63,331 nt of DNA from Terriglobia bacterium (GTDB lineage Bacteria > Acidobacteriota > Terriglobia > Terriglobales > Acidobacteriaceae): contig JAIQFF010000010.1 of assembly GCA_020073395.1 (NCBI GenBank), positions 1-63,331 of the forward strand, in the 5' to 3' direction. A program made the translations under genes and the position numbers. The notes under the pieces were generated by a model that was not told where the DNA came from, made no database searches, and saw only the letters and a list, made by a program, of their open reading frames with translations. This document shows positions 16,563 through 24,590 of the stretch, piece by piece (position 1 is the first letter of the stretch; each line of letters opens with the position of its first letter).

Positions 16563-17273
16563 TCAATTGTCCGAAATCACGTATCCCACGCCCCTTACGG
16601 TACGGATCATCGGCGCGGAAAACTCGGGGTTGTCCACCTTGTCGCGTACATACTTGACGTACACATCGACCAGGTTGGTGGAGTTATCGAATGGCATGTT
16701 CCAGACGTGTTCCATGATCATGGCGCGGGTGACCGTCTGGTGGGCATTTCGCATCAGGTATTCGAGTAGGGCAAATTCTTTGGCTGACAGGTTGATCCGT
16801 TTACCCGCCCGCTCGACACGATACTCGCGGCTGTCTAGAATCAGGTCCCCAACCTGCAGAGGATTTCCGGGTAGATATGGATTCCGACGCAACAGCGCCC
16901 GTACCCTGGCCGTGAGCTCAGAAAAGGAGAACGGCTTCAGCATGCAATCGTCAGCGCCGCTGTCGAGCGAAAGAACGCGGTCCTCCACCTGAGTCCGGGC
17001 CGTCAAAACCAAAATCGGTAGTTGCGGCTGTTTGGGGCGGACGTGGTGCAACACCGCCAGCCCGTCCATCTTCGGCATATTCAAGTCCAGGATGAGGAGG
17101 TGGTATTTGTCGCGAGTCACTGCTTCTGCCGCCAACTCGCCATCCTGCACCAGTTTCACGTTGTAGGATTCCGATTCCAGATGGCGCCGGAGAAAATTGC
17201 CCAGCGGCACATCGTCTTCTGCCACCAGTACCTGAGGAATTAAGTTGTTCTGACGCTGTACTTCCGTATTCAC
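16563..17273 (-). CDS. OmpR-family response regulator
   Basis: A receiver domain (phospho-Asp in LLILDLNMPKMDGLAVL, acidic pair in VLVAEDDVP, Lys in CMLKPFS) followed by a winged-helix Trans_reg_C domain (LILDSREYRVERAGKRINLS, then TNLVDVYVKYVRDKVD and TVRGVGYVI). The frame opens at an ATG at 17327. The GTG at 17273 has AGGAAAGG 4 nt upstream and starts close to the domain, giving about 236 residues, so I prefer it. It heads a unit with the degenerate kinase and the FlgR-like activator, and has a sigma-54 promoter at 17481-17496. Confidence 0.9.
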   Translation of the reverse strand: MNTEVQRQNNLIPQVLVAEDDVPLGNFLRRHLESESYNVKLVQDGELAAEAVTRDKYHLLILDLNMPKMDGLAVLHHVRPKQPQLPILVLTARTQVEDRVLSLDSGADDCMLKPFSFSELTARVRALLRRNPYLPGNPLQVGDLILDSREYRVERAGKRINLSAKEFALLEYLMRNAHQTVTRAMIMEHVWNMPFDNSTNLVDVYVKYVRDKVDNPEFSAPMIRTVRGVGYVISDN

Positions 17274-17361
17274 AGGACCCTTTCCTGAACGGTCAATCTG
17301 CAAGCCTGGAAAAAACCAGGTCACCAAGAATCTCGTTGCCAGAAGTCATCCGCTGAACTCC

Positions 17362-17389
17362 TGAAGAAAACCAACTGATGTACCGATAT
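17362..17389 (+). promoter_or_regulatory. Sigma-28-like promoter upstream of pilZ
   Basis: TGAAGAAA, a 12-bp spacer, then ACCGATAT. It closely resembles the site at 26638-26665 (both share ATGTACCGATA). A sigma-70 style TATAAT overlaps it at 17386-17391, without a good -35. The PilZ gene begins about 245 bp downstream, so the link is uncertain. Confidence 0.35.
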
Positions 17390-17480
17390 AATTCCCGAAA
17401 GACTCTGGCACGCGAGAACTCTTGAGTTCGCAATGCCGCCCCAAGCAAATGCTCCCTGGAAGAGGTGCACTTTCAGTTAA

Positions 17481-17496
17481 TGCAATCGTCATGCCA
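17481..17496 (-). promoter_or_regulatory. Sigma-54 promoter upstream of the OmpR-type regulator
   Basis: The minus strand reads TGGCATGACGATTGCA, a full TGGCA/TTGCA match with exact spacing. Predicted start is near 17471, about 200 nt before the preferred GTG start at 17273. Confidence 0.7.
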
Positions 17497-17560
17497 ACAC
17501 GTTGTTGCTTAATTTTGTGCTAATTCGAAGGTTTGCAGCGTTTCAGAGGTGTAAGCTTTC

Positions 17561-17575
17561 CAGACAGCCTGTCTG
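17561..17575. promoter_or_regulatory. Palindrome, possible activator site
   Basis: CAGACAG-C-CTGTCTG is a perfect 7-bp palindrome about 65-80 bp upstream of the sigma-54 promoter at 17481-17496. A third half-copy (CAGACA) follows at 17581. This is a typical distance for an enhancer-binding site. It also lies 62 bp before pilZ, so it could regulate that gene instead. Confidence 0.4.
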
Positions 17576-17636
17576 ATTCACAGACAAGGTTCGCGCAGGA
17601 GATGCGATACAACGAGGGGATCTCTAATCCAAATCG

Positions 17637-17978
17637 ATGAAAAGCGATGAAAACTCAGTTTCTGTGCGGCCTTTCGGCTTCCGTGCTCCCCGCGTCTCTA
17701 CGAGTTTCAGCTTTTCTGTGGAAGTGATCGCCACGGGAGAACGCTACGAGGCGGTGTGCACGGACATCAGCGAAGACGGGCTTGCCGCGGAGCTTCTTCA
17801 GCCCCTCGTTCCCAAAACAACGGTCACGATAAGGATGCTGCTCCCAGGCGGCACTGCGCCCCTGCACATCCCGGGCAGCATTGAATATAGCCAGGACGGC
17901 CGCTGCGGCCTGAACTTCCTCTACTCCTCTCCAGCAGAGCGGAGGCAGATCCAGCTGTTCATCCAATCCATCTCGTAG
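17637..17978 (+). CDS. PilZ-domain protein
   Basis: 113 residues, a stand-alone PilZ domain, the common c-di-GMP receptor. The N-terminal Arg cluster (RPFGFRAPR) and the CTDISEDGLAAEL block (D.S..G) match the two binding motifs, although the RxxxR spacing is not canonical. The C-terminal strand GRCGLNFLYSS is also typical. It lies between flagellar regulators and motAB, so a motility-brake role like YcgR/FlgZ is plausible. Upstream purine-rich GAGGGGAT is too far from the ATG to be a strong ribosome site. Confidence 0.85.
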   Translation: MKSDENSVSVRPFGFRAPRVSTSFSFSVEVIATGERYEAVCTDISEDGLAAELLQPLVPKTTVTIRMLLPGGTAPLHIPGSIEYSQDGRCGLNFLYSSPAERRQIQLFIQSIS

Positions 17979-18029
17979 ATTCTGGGACCGCGATGGATGC
18001 TGCGCCCGTCGTGCCGGCAGCAATCCATT

Positions 18030-18842
18030 TCAGTGTTCACTGCCCTGATTCTCTTGGGCCTTCGCGCCCGATTCGACATTCGGGGCGGGTACTGGCTCTT
18101 CTTCTTCATCCTTGACGACGTATTGCACGATCAGGGAAATACGGCGGTTCGAAGGTTCCAGGGGATTGCCGGCAACGCGCAGTCTTTGATCGGCGTAGCC
18201 TCTCACTTGCGAAACCTGGTCGGCACGCAGTCCGGAAGCCTGCATGAGTCTTCGTGCGGCATTTGCGCGGTCCGAGGAGAGTTCCCAGTTTCCGTAATCC
18301 CGGCTCCACGCGTACGGTTTCGCGTCGGTGTGGCCCTCGATTGAGATGTGGTTGGGAAGCTTTCCCAGTTGTTCCGCCAGAGCTACCAGCAACTCGCGGC
18401 CATCGCCATTCAACCCAGGTTTGCCGCTCTCAAAAAAAGTGCCCGAGGACGACTCCAGCAGTTCAATGCGCAATCCTTCCGAGGTTATCGTCATCTCGAT
18501 CTGGTTCTTTAGCTTGTCAAAATTGGTGACTTGCCGGACTGCTTTTTGAAGCTCCTCTTTGAGCTTTGGCATGTTGTCTCTGGTCAGGGTAAAATTTTCA
18601 CCCGAGCCGATCTGGTTGCTACCCACTTTTTTGGAAGTTCCAGTTGGATCTTTGAAGTAGCCGCCTACCGCCACCTGTATCTGCTTGCTGCTGTTCATCA
18701 GCCAGAGCACGATGAACAACGCCATCATGGCGGTCACGAAGTCGGCGTAGGCAACTTTCCAGGCTCCGCCGTGGTGACCTCCGTGGCCGCCTTTTTTCTT
18801 GATGATAATGATGGGACGTTTAGCTTGGTCCAGGCTGGCCAT
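18030..18842 (-). CDS. motB: Flagellar stator protein MotB (first pair)
   Basis: 270 residues. The N-terminus (KGGHGGHHGGAWKVAYADF) leads into one transmembrane helix (TAMMALFIVLWLM) with the proton-binding Asp in YADF. A plug-like linker follows, then an OmpA/MotB peptidoglycan-binding domain (ISIEGHTDAKPY and RANAARRLMQASGLRADQVS). The open frame extends upstream to 18956, but the ATG at 18842 starts just after the motA stop at 18847 and begins with MASLDQAKRP, a natural MotB start. Confidence 0.95.
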   Translation of the reverse strand: MASLDQAKRPIIIIKKKGGHGGHHGGAWKVAYADFVTAMMALFIVLWLMNSSKQIQVAVGGYFKDPTGTSKKVGSNQIGSGENFTLTRDNMPKLKEELQKAVRQVTNFDKLKNQIEMTITSEGLRIELLESSSGTFFESGKPGLNGDGRELLVALAEQLGKLPNHISIEGHTDAKPYAWSRDYGNWELSSDRANAARRLMQASGLRADQVSQVRGYADQRLRVAGNPLEPSNRRISLIVQYVVKDEEEEPVPAPNVESGAKAQENQGSEH

Positions 18843-18846
18843 GCGA

Positions 18847-19734
18847 CTATGCTCCCGCCTTGGCGGCCGCGGCCCCCGAGGAGTCGCTGGTGCGGCACTT
18901 CTTTTCGACTTCCTTGAAGCTCGGCCGCACGTGCCCGGGAACCGCACGCCGGGCAACCTCGACCGCCATGATGGGCGGAGCTCCCTTCATGAAGGAAGTC
19001 ATCAGAACCCGCAGCACGTGATAGTAAGCGTGCTCATCTTCGGACAACTTAGCCATGTTGGCAGCCACCGGTCCGACCAGTCCATAACAAAGGAGGATTC
19101 CCAGAAATGTGCCGACCAGCGCCGCCGCGACTTTGTGTCCGATCTCTTCTGGAGGCCCTCCGAGCGCGCCCATAGTGATCACCACGCCCAGCACTGCGGC
19201 AACAATACCCAGTCCAGGGAGCGAGTCGGCCATGGTGCTCAGCGCCTGCACCGGTTGAGTTGAATCGTGATGATGTACATCCATGTCCAGCTCCATCATC
19301 TGGTCAAGATCGAAAGGTTCGACCCCGCCGCTCACCGCCATGCGCATGGTGTCGCAGACAAAGTCGCGAATGTGATGATCTTTGAGAAAGGCGGGATATT
19401 TCGACAAGATCGGGCTTTTGGCAGGGTCCTCGATGTCGGCTTCAAGTGCTACCATGCCATCCTTGCGTGCCTTGTTCAACAAGTCATACATCATCTTCAG
19501 CGTTTCCAGATATTTTTGCTGGTTGAACTTGCTCCCGCCAAAAACGGCGCCGAATCCAGCTACAATCTTCTTCAGAATATGCAACGGATTGGCCACCAGG
19601 ACAGTCCCGATCGCCGCCCCGCCAATGATGACGAGTTCGGCCGGCTGCATGAGCACCTTGAGGTTGCCATGCTCCATCAGGTATCCGGCGGCGACGGCGC
19701 CGAATACCACGAGAATTCCAATAATCGCAAACAT
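18847..19734 (-). CDS. motA: Flagellar stator protein MotA (first pair)
   Basis: 295 residues with four transmembrane segments. The first begins at the N-terminus (FAIIGILVVFGAVAAGYLME), and two more lie in the C-terminal half, with PGLGIVAAVLGVVITMGALG bearing the conserved Pro. A cytoplasmic loop of about 100 residues contains the basic and acidic residues that meet FliG. The final block VAAALVGTFLGILLCYGLVG is typical of MotA. The length is that of enteric MotA (295). It lies 14 bp downstream of the FkbM gene and 4 bp upstream of motB. Confidence 0.95.
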   Translation of the reverse strand: MFAIIGILVVFGAVAAGYLMEHGNLKVLMQPAELVIIGGAAIGTVLVANPLHILKKIVAGFGAVFGGSKFNQQKYLETLKMMYDLLNKARKDGMVALEADIEDPAKSPILSKYPAFLKDHHIRDFVCDTMRMAVSGGVEPFDLDQMMELDMDVHHHDSTQPVQALSTMADSLPGLGIVAAVLGVVITMGALGGPPEEIGHKVAAALVGTFLGILLCYGLVGPVAANMAKLSEDEHAYYHVLRVLMTSFMKGAPPIMAVEVARRAVPGHVRPSFKEVEKKCRTSDSSGAAAAKAGA

Positions 19735-19748
19735 GATGGTTGTCTTCT

Positions 19749-20501
19749 TTACTCCCAGTCCATGAGAATTTCACAGGTGTGAGTTTCGCTTTCGCCTGGT
19801 ACCAACTCGCGTTTCAGATAACAGAACTCTCCGCGGTAGGCAAAAGTGACGTGGCCTCGCCATAAGACGTGGGTTTCCGCCAGCGTCTCATCAATCATCC
19901 GGCGGTCACGCTCGCTGTGATACTCGACATACAACACTTTCACTTCAGGCAGGTAGCGATTCAAAGCTCGAAGGATTGGCACTTCGCAACCTTCGGTATC
20001 AATCTTCAGCACATCGATCCGGGTAATCCTGTGTTCGTCGAGAAAATCGGGTGCGCACACCAGGCGAATTTCTTCACTCTCGTTGCCGGTGCGAAGACTG
20101 GGACACAAGGACGATTCCACAAAGTCATTCTTGCCCTGAAATAAGGACAGCTTCTTTTCGCTGGAGTAAAGGCCTAAAGGAAACACGGTTACATTGCGCA
20201 AGGGTCCCACATTCTGCTGCAACAGGGCTAAGGGAGCGCTTCCGGGTTCGAAGGCGTACACCTGCGCGTCCGGATAAGCCATCGAAAAATAGACTGAAGC
20301 GGCGCCGACATTGGCCCCGATGTCCACAACGGTCTTGACGCCTGACACAAACGGAACAGTGGGGTAGGTGACCCCGGCGAAAATGTCGTTCGCCACCTGG
20401 AAACACACGTCGGTCTTGAACAGGTTGAAAGGAAGAGATCCCCGCGGCCCTTCAAGTGTGGCCTGAGCGACCTCGCGCTGCTGCAATATTTCCTGGGTCA
20501 T
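19749..20501 (-). CDS. FkbM-family methyltransferase
   Basis: 250 residues. The SAM-binding motif is VDIGANVGAASVYFSMAYPD followed by VYAFEPGSAPLALL. The FkbM-specific IDVLKIDTEGCEVPILRAL is near residue 160. FkbM enzymes O-methylate sugars or other small groups. It sits 7 bp after a multi-domain glycosyltransferase and 14 bp before motA, so it probably methylates the glycan that enzyme adds, perhaps on flagellin. No signal peptide is present. Target specificity cannot be read from the sequence. Confidence 0.88.
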   Translation of the reverse strand: MTQEILQQREVAQATLEGPRGSLPFNLFKTDVCFQVANDIFAGVTYPTVPFVSGVKTVVDIGANVGAASVYFSMAYPDAQVYAFEPGSAPLALLQQNVGPLRNVTVFPLGLYSSEKKLSLFQGKNDFVESSLCPSLRTGNESEEIRLVCAPDFLDEHRITRIDVLKIDTEGCEVPILRALNRYLPEVKVLYVEYHSERDRRMIDETLAETHVLWRGHVTFAYRGEFCYLKRELVPGESETHTCEILMDWE

Positions 20502-20508
20502 GGGTTGC

Positions 20509-22938
20509 TCAGCTTCCTGCGCCCTGTGCCGACTGCAGGACCGGACCCTTCCCCGCTAAGTGGTTCAAGCCCAGCTCGCGAATCATGGTGTGGAGCATGG
20601 TCTCGAACAGATAAAACCAGTGAATCGCCGGTACCGCCTGTTGTAGGAGGCGGAGCACCATCGAGGCGGTTTCTGCCTGATCGGTCAGGAGGGGTTCAAA
20701 ATCAACTGAATCCCAGCGCTCGACCGCCTCTACGGCCTGTTCAACCGGATGGCGATGTTCCTCCACATAAGCAAGAATGCGAATCGCGTTTTCCTCATCC
20801 ATCCCGGTCAACTTCACGGGCATGGCCCATTCCGTCATCACTCGCGGGTGCCTGCCAAACATGTAGAAGTAGTCCTCGCCGTACACCCGCGCACGCCGGA
20901 TCAAGTTACGTGCCGGATAGGGAAGGTGGTCATGAAAAGCATGTGCGTCTGGGTGGTAGAACACCCGGTACCCCTGCTCGAATAGGCGGATGCCGAGCTC
21001 TGTGTCTTCACTGAGCTTGTAGGTCGAATCGAAAGACCCGGCATCCACCACCGCGTCCCTTCGGATGCTCAGATTGCAGGTGATGAAATGGGAGTAGCCA
21101 TAGGGGCATGCCTCCTCCATACTCACTTGCGGAAACATGAAGGGCTCGACGCAGAAATATCGAGTGAGAGCCCTGTGCCGCGCGGCTGCGGGATATTCAA
21201 AGTTGCCCAGTACCGCCCATCGCTCCGAAGCGTATTTCCGATGGATCTGCAGGTGCTGTTTCAGCAAGTCGCGATCACAGATGGTGTCATCATTCATGAG
21301 CAGCAAGTACTCACCGCTGGCGTGCGCCACGCCGTTGCGTCTGGCGGCACCGGTTCCAGAATTTTTCTGGCGCAGGTAGTGAAAGAGAAAGGGCGGACGG
21401 TATTGGGTCAACTGCTCCTGAGTGGCATCCGAGGACCCGTCGTCAATGACGATGACTTCGAAATGGGTGGAGGGAAGCGTCTGGGCCTCCAGCGCTGCGA
21501 GACAGCTTCTGAGAATGGGCAAGCGGTTGTAGGTGGGGACGATGACCGAGAACACCGGTCCGCCTGATTGCCGGCTCGCGGCAACTGCCGGCGCATGCAC
21601 AATTACGCGTCGTCGGGCTTCGGCTCCACAGCGATCCGCCATCTCTCCGTCACCTAATTGCCGGTAACAACGCTTGAGCACAATGAAGACCTGCGAAGAA
21701 AAATACCCGGCCTGCATCGATCTGGGTGACCGTCCGAAAATGTGCCGCAGTTGTTCGAGAGCTTTTTCCGGTTTACCCTCGCCAAGCAATTGTTCGGCGA
21801 AACGCACATAGCACTCGAGTTGTCCCAGAAGCCTGTTTTCACCGGCCCGAGCTGCCAAACGTTCGCGAAATAGCGTCTCTATCAGCATCACCGAACAGCT
21901 CTCGCCAGTCCTGGTCTTGGGGCTGACAGAGATGGCCCGCTGCCACATGTACTGCAGTCCCGAGGCTGTGAGACAGCGCGCTGCAACTTCGACATGCAGA
22001 TCTCGGCCACGGTCGCCCAGCGTGACCACGTCATGTTCCGAGGAGACGAGCACCAGGTCAGCTCGCTCAAACATCTCGCATTGCCGGCTCGCCCAGTCCT
22101 CAGCTTTTTCGAAATCAGGGAGAGATGTTTTGTCCCTGTTGCGCGACGCGAGGTGCACTTCTTCAACGAAGACGACAACCCTGGTTACAGCTGAATAGCG
22201 TCGCAGATCGTCAAGATATTGTTCGGGCACCGATATACCGCGGCTGAAGCTTTGTATCAGAATGGCGACATCGAATTGGGCCCGTTCCAGCAATTCACGG
22301 AAGGACCACGATGGGCCGTTGTCATTGGTTTCCCGTCCCAGGCAGGGCAAGCGTTCGACATCGTTTCCATAGGTGAGAACGCCAGCCTGGTGGAGTAAAG
22401 GTTCGCTCTGCTCGCCGTTCTCCGCCTCGCGGGCGACAAAACTCACTTCGTTGCCCTGCTCGCGCCACGCGCGGAGAACATCCAGCAAGTGCAGATCGCC
22501 TCCGTCGGCCATTGGATTCGGGAAAGTATCGCTGATCACCAGGACGCGCAGAGTTTGTCCAGCGGAGGTCGCCTCGTCGTGAGTGGAAGGCCGGGCGGCT
22601 GCCTGATCCGCCAGCAAGGCGCCGACAAGTTGCTGTTGCTCGAGTGGCAACGCTGGCAGCGCTCGCCTTAGCAAGGGGACCGCCCGCGATGGGTCCCCTC
22701 GGCCGAGCAGCAACAATCCCAGGTTGGCCGCAGCATCGGTGTTCTGCGAATCCAGTTCCAGAGCTCTGGTAAATCCATTTTCTGCCTGACTGATATTTCC
22801 TGAACCCAGTTGCACCGCCGCCCAGTCATTCCAAAGGTCAGCTGTTTGCTTCACTGCCAGCAGTTCTTCCAGCAGACGTAAAGCCTCCGCGGGGCGGCCT
22901 TCCTGGAAAGCAGCGATGGCATCGTCGTGCTGGCTCAT
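20509..22938 (-). CDS. TPR-glycosyltransferase chimera (TPR, GT4-like half, TPR, GT2)
   Basis: 809 residues. The N-terminal TPRs (about 1-110) are followed by a region (about 125-325) like the N-terminal half of GT-B enzymes (TLRVLVISDTFPNPMADGGD). A helical linker comes next, then a GT2 family A domain from about residue 460 (FSVIVPTYNRLPILRSCLAA, VIDDGSSDATQE, LLMNDDTICD). I take the ATG at 22938. The open frame seven codons further upstream begins with TTG and lies inside a sigma-54 promoter. It probably glycosylates a protein, flagellin being the natural candidate, from an operon with FkbM, motA and motB. Confidence 0.82.
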   Translation of the reverse strand: MSQHDDAIAAFQEGRPAEALRLLEELLAVKQTADLWNDWAAVQLGSGNISQAENGFTRALELDSQNTDAAANLGLLLLGRGDPSRAVPLLRRALPALPLEQQQLVGALLADQAAARPSTHDEATSAGQTLRVLVISDTFPNPMADGGDLHLLDVLRAWREQGNEVSFVAREAENGEQSEPLLHQAGVLTYGNDVERLPCLGRETNDNGPSWSFRELLERAQFDVAILIQSFSRGISVPEQYLDDLRRYSAVTRVVVFVEEVHLASRNRDKTSLPDFEKAEDWASRQCEMFERADLVLVSSEHDVVTLGDRGRDLHVEVAARCLTASGLQYMWQRAISVSPKTRTGESCSVMLIETLFRERLAARAGENRLLGQLECYVRFAEQLLGEGKPEKALEQLRHIFGRSPRSMQAGYFSSQVFIVLKRCYRQLGDGEMADRCGAEARRRVIVHAPAVAASRQSGGPVFSVIVPTYNRLPILRSCLAALEAQTLPSTHFEVIVIDDGSSDATQEQLTQYRPPFLFHYLRQKNSGTGAARRNGVAHASGEYLLLMNDDTICDRDLLKQHLQIHRKYASERWAVLGNFEYPAAARHRALTRYFCVEPFMFPQVSMEEACPYGYSHFITCNLSIRRDAVVDAGSFDSTYKLSEDTELGIRLFEQGYRVFYHPDAHAFHDHLPYPARNLIRRARVYGEDYFYMFGRHPRVMTEWAMPVKLTGMDEENAIRILAYVEEHRHPVEQAVEAVERWDSVDFEPLLTDQAETASMVLRLLQQAVPAIHWFYLFETMLHTMIRELGLNHLAGKGPVLQSAQGAGS

Positions 22939-22954
22939 GGGTCCCAGAAGACTG

Positions 22955-22970
22955 AGCAATTTCTGTGCCT
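22955..22970 (-). promoter_or_regulatory. Sigma-54 promoter before the TPR-glycosyltransferase operon
   Basis: The minus strand reads AGGCACAGAAATTGCT; only the first T of TGGCAC-N5-TTGCW is missing. Predicted start is about 22944, only 6 nt before the ATG at 22938, so the mRNA would be nearly leaderless. This short leader lowers confidence a little. Confidence 0.6.
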
Positions 22971-23002
22971 CATTCGCTCTTAATCAGGGTGACCGTTCTC
23001 CC

Positions 23003-23021
23003 GCCGGTAACTCGCACCGGC
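23003..23021. promoter_or_regulatory. Inverted repeat between divergent sigma-54 promoters
   Basis: GCCGGT-N7-ACCGGC is a perfect 6-bp inverted repeat. It lies about 35 bp beyond the left promoter and 80 bp before the right one, where an activator of both could bind. No protein can be assigned. Confidence 0.3.
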
Positions 23022-23101
23022 AATCTTGCAGCAAACCGCCTCAGACGTGGATTCACCGCGCGAGAGCGGCTTCCAGTTGCCCCATCCTCAAGCGACTATC
23101 T

Positions 23102-23117
23102 TGGCGAAGAACTTGCT
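23102..23117 (+). promoter_or_regulatory. Sigma-54 promoter before the GT2-TPR gene
   Basis: TGGCGAAGAACTTGCT has TGGC and CTTGCT with exact spacing. Predicted start is near 23128, giving a 38-nt leader that includes GAGGAAGG just before the ATG at 23166. This geometry is the same as at 29146. Confidence 0.72.
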
Positions 23118-23165
23118 CTCACGTTCACAGGACGAGTCCGTGGATTAGCGTTTGATGAGGAAGGC

Positions 23166-24524
23166 ATGCCCACTGTCGGTCTCTCGATGATCGTTAAGAA
23201 CGAGGCGCAGACCCTTGGCCTTTGCCTCCAGAGTGTGTCCGGAATGGTCAGTCAGATCGTGCTAGGCGACACCGGCTCGACCGATAACAGCACTGACATC
23301 GCCCGCCAATTTGGCGCCACTGTAGTTTCCATTCCCTGGGCGAACCACTTCGCCAACGCTCGCAACGCCGTCCTCGAACTCATGCACACGGACTGGGTGC
23401 TGGTGCTGGATGCGGACGAGGAGTTGGATGAAGAGGCACGGCATCAGATTCCGAACCTGTTGGCATCCACCGCGGGCGGGTACCTTGTTCCCATCCGCAA
23501 CTACATCCCGACCATCACTGGCCGAGGCTGGGACCGTGTCGCCCTGCCGAACAAGAGCTTGCACTCCCGCGCCCAGCATGCCCCTGCATATTTCGTTCAC
23601 GAGAACTGCCGGCTGTTTCGTCGCGACCCCGAGATCTATTTCGTTGGACGCGTGCATGAACTGGTCGAAACCCGAATCCATGCATTGGGGCGGCGATTGT
23701 CCATGGCGAAGTTTTGCATACATCACTTTGGCCAGCTGGTGGAGGAAGAAGCGAGAAAGCGGAAATCTGCGGCCTATCGGGACCTGTTGCGTATGAAGGT
23801 TCGCGAACTACCAGACGATCCGATGGCTTGGACTCAGCTTGGCCTCCAGGAATATGAGTGCTCCCGGGAGCCATCAGAGCCCTTGCGCTGTTTTGAACGA
23901 GCCTTGGCTCTGGAACCCAGAGCGACCCCGGCGGCGCTGTTCAAAGGAATGATTTATCTCGATCTCGGCCAGTGCGACCAGGCCCTGGCGATGTTAGACG
24001 CAGCACATCCCGACCAGCACAGCCGGGCACTCCGCGAACACCTTCGCGGAGACGCACTCCACAACCTCGGTCGTTTGCGGGAGGCCTGTACAGCCTACAG
24101 GGACGCACTCAGATTTACCGGATACGACTGCGTGCTAAGCAGCAAATTGGGCTACACAGAGGTTGGACTCGGCCGGCGTGAGCAGGGAATCGCACGGCTC
24201 AGGGAGGCCGCGCAGAAAGCCCCGGAAATTGTGGAAATTCGCCAGCGGCTCATGAAGGCCCTGGTGAGCCTCAATCATCTCTCGGACGCGGCGGGGGAGG
24301 CAGAAGAATTGGCGAGGATTGAAGGTACGACCAAGGCTTATCTTCGAGCCGCCAGCATTCGAGTGCATGCCAGGCAACTGCAGCGGGCAAGAGAAATCCT
24401 CAATCGAGGAATCACGATTTTCCCCGATTCCAAAGACCTGTGCCGAGCCTTGGCTGAACTTGGCGACGAGACAGAAGCTTCGGTCGGGGGCTGCCTTCCT
24501 GGCCACTCAGCCGGACCCGCTTGA
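23166..24524 (+). CDS. GT2 glycosyltransferase with C-terminal TPRs
   Basis: 452 residues. The GT-A domain (about 1-230) begins LSMIVKNEAQTLGLCLQSVS and has the donor motifs LGDTGSTDNSTDIA and VLDADEEL (DxD). C-terminal helical repeats (about 250-440) read as TPRs (ALALEPRATPAALFKGMIYL). The frame is open upstream to 22965, but that part overlaps both divergent promoters and starts before the predicted transcript. Family members (SunS/GT2-TPR type) modify proteins. Divergent from the other glycosyltransferase operon. Confidence 0.88.
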   Translation: MPTVGLSMIVKNEAQTLGLCLQSVSGMVSQIVLGDTGSTDNSTDIARQFGATVVSIPWANHFANARNAVLELMHTDWVLVLDADEELDEEARHQIPNLLASTAGGYLVPIRNYIPTITGRGWDRVALPNKSLHSRAQHAPAYFVHENCRLFRRDPEIYFVGRVHELVETRIHALGRRLSMAKFCIHHFGQLVEEEARKRKSAAYRDLLRMKVRELPDDPMAWTQLGLQEYECSREPSEPLRCFERALALEPRATPAALFKGMIYLDLGQCDQALAMLDAAHPDQHSRALREHLRGDALHNLGRLREACTAYRDALRFTGYDCVLSSKLGYTEVGLGRREQGIARLREAAQKAPEIVEIRQRLMKALVSLNHLSDAAGEAEELARIEGTTKAYLRAASIRVHARQLQRAREILNRGITIFPDSKDLCRALAELGDETEASVGGCLPGHSAGPA

Positions 24525-24590
24525 CCGAGTCAGGGTTGCCTTTAAGGCGGGCGCATATCAACCCGGCGACAGGTTGAGTCGGCCGGCTAA

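Noticed and set aside
22965..23165. N-terminal extension of the GT2-TPR gene
   Set aside because: Overlaps both divergent promoters; the real start at 23166 has a good ribosome site and begins the GT2 fold.
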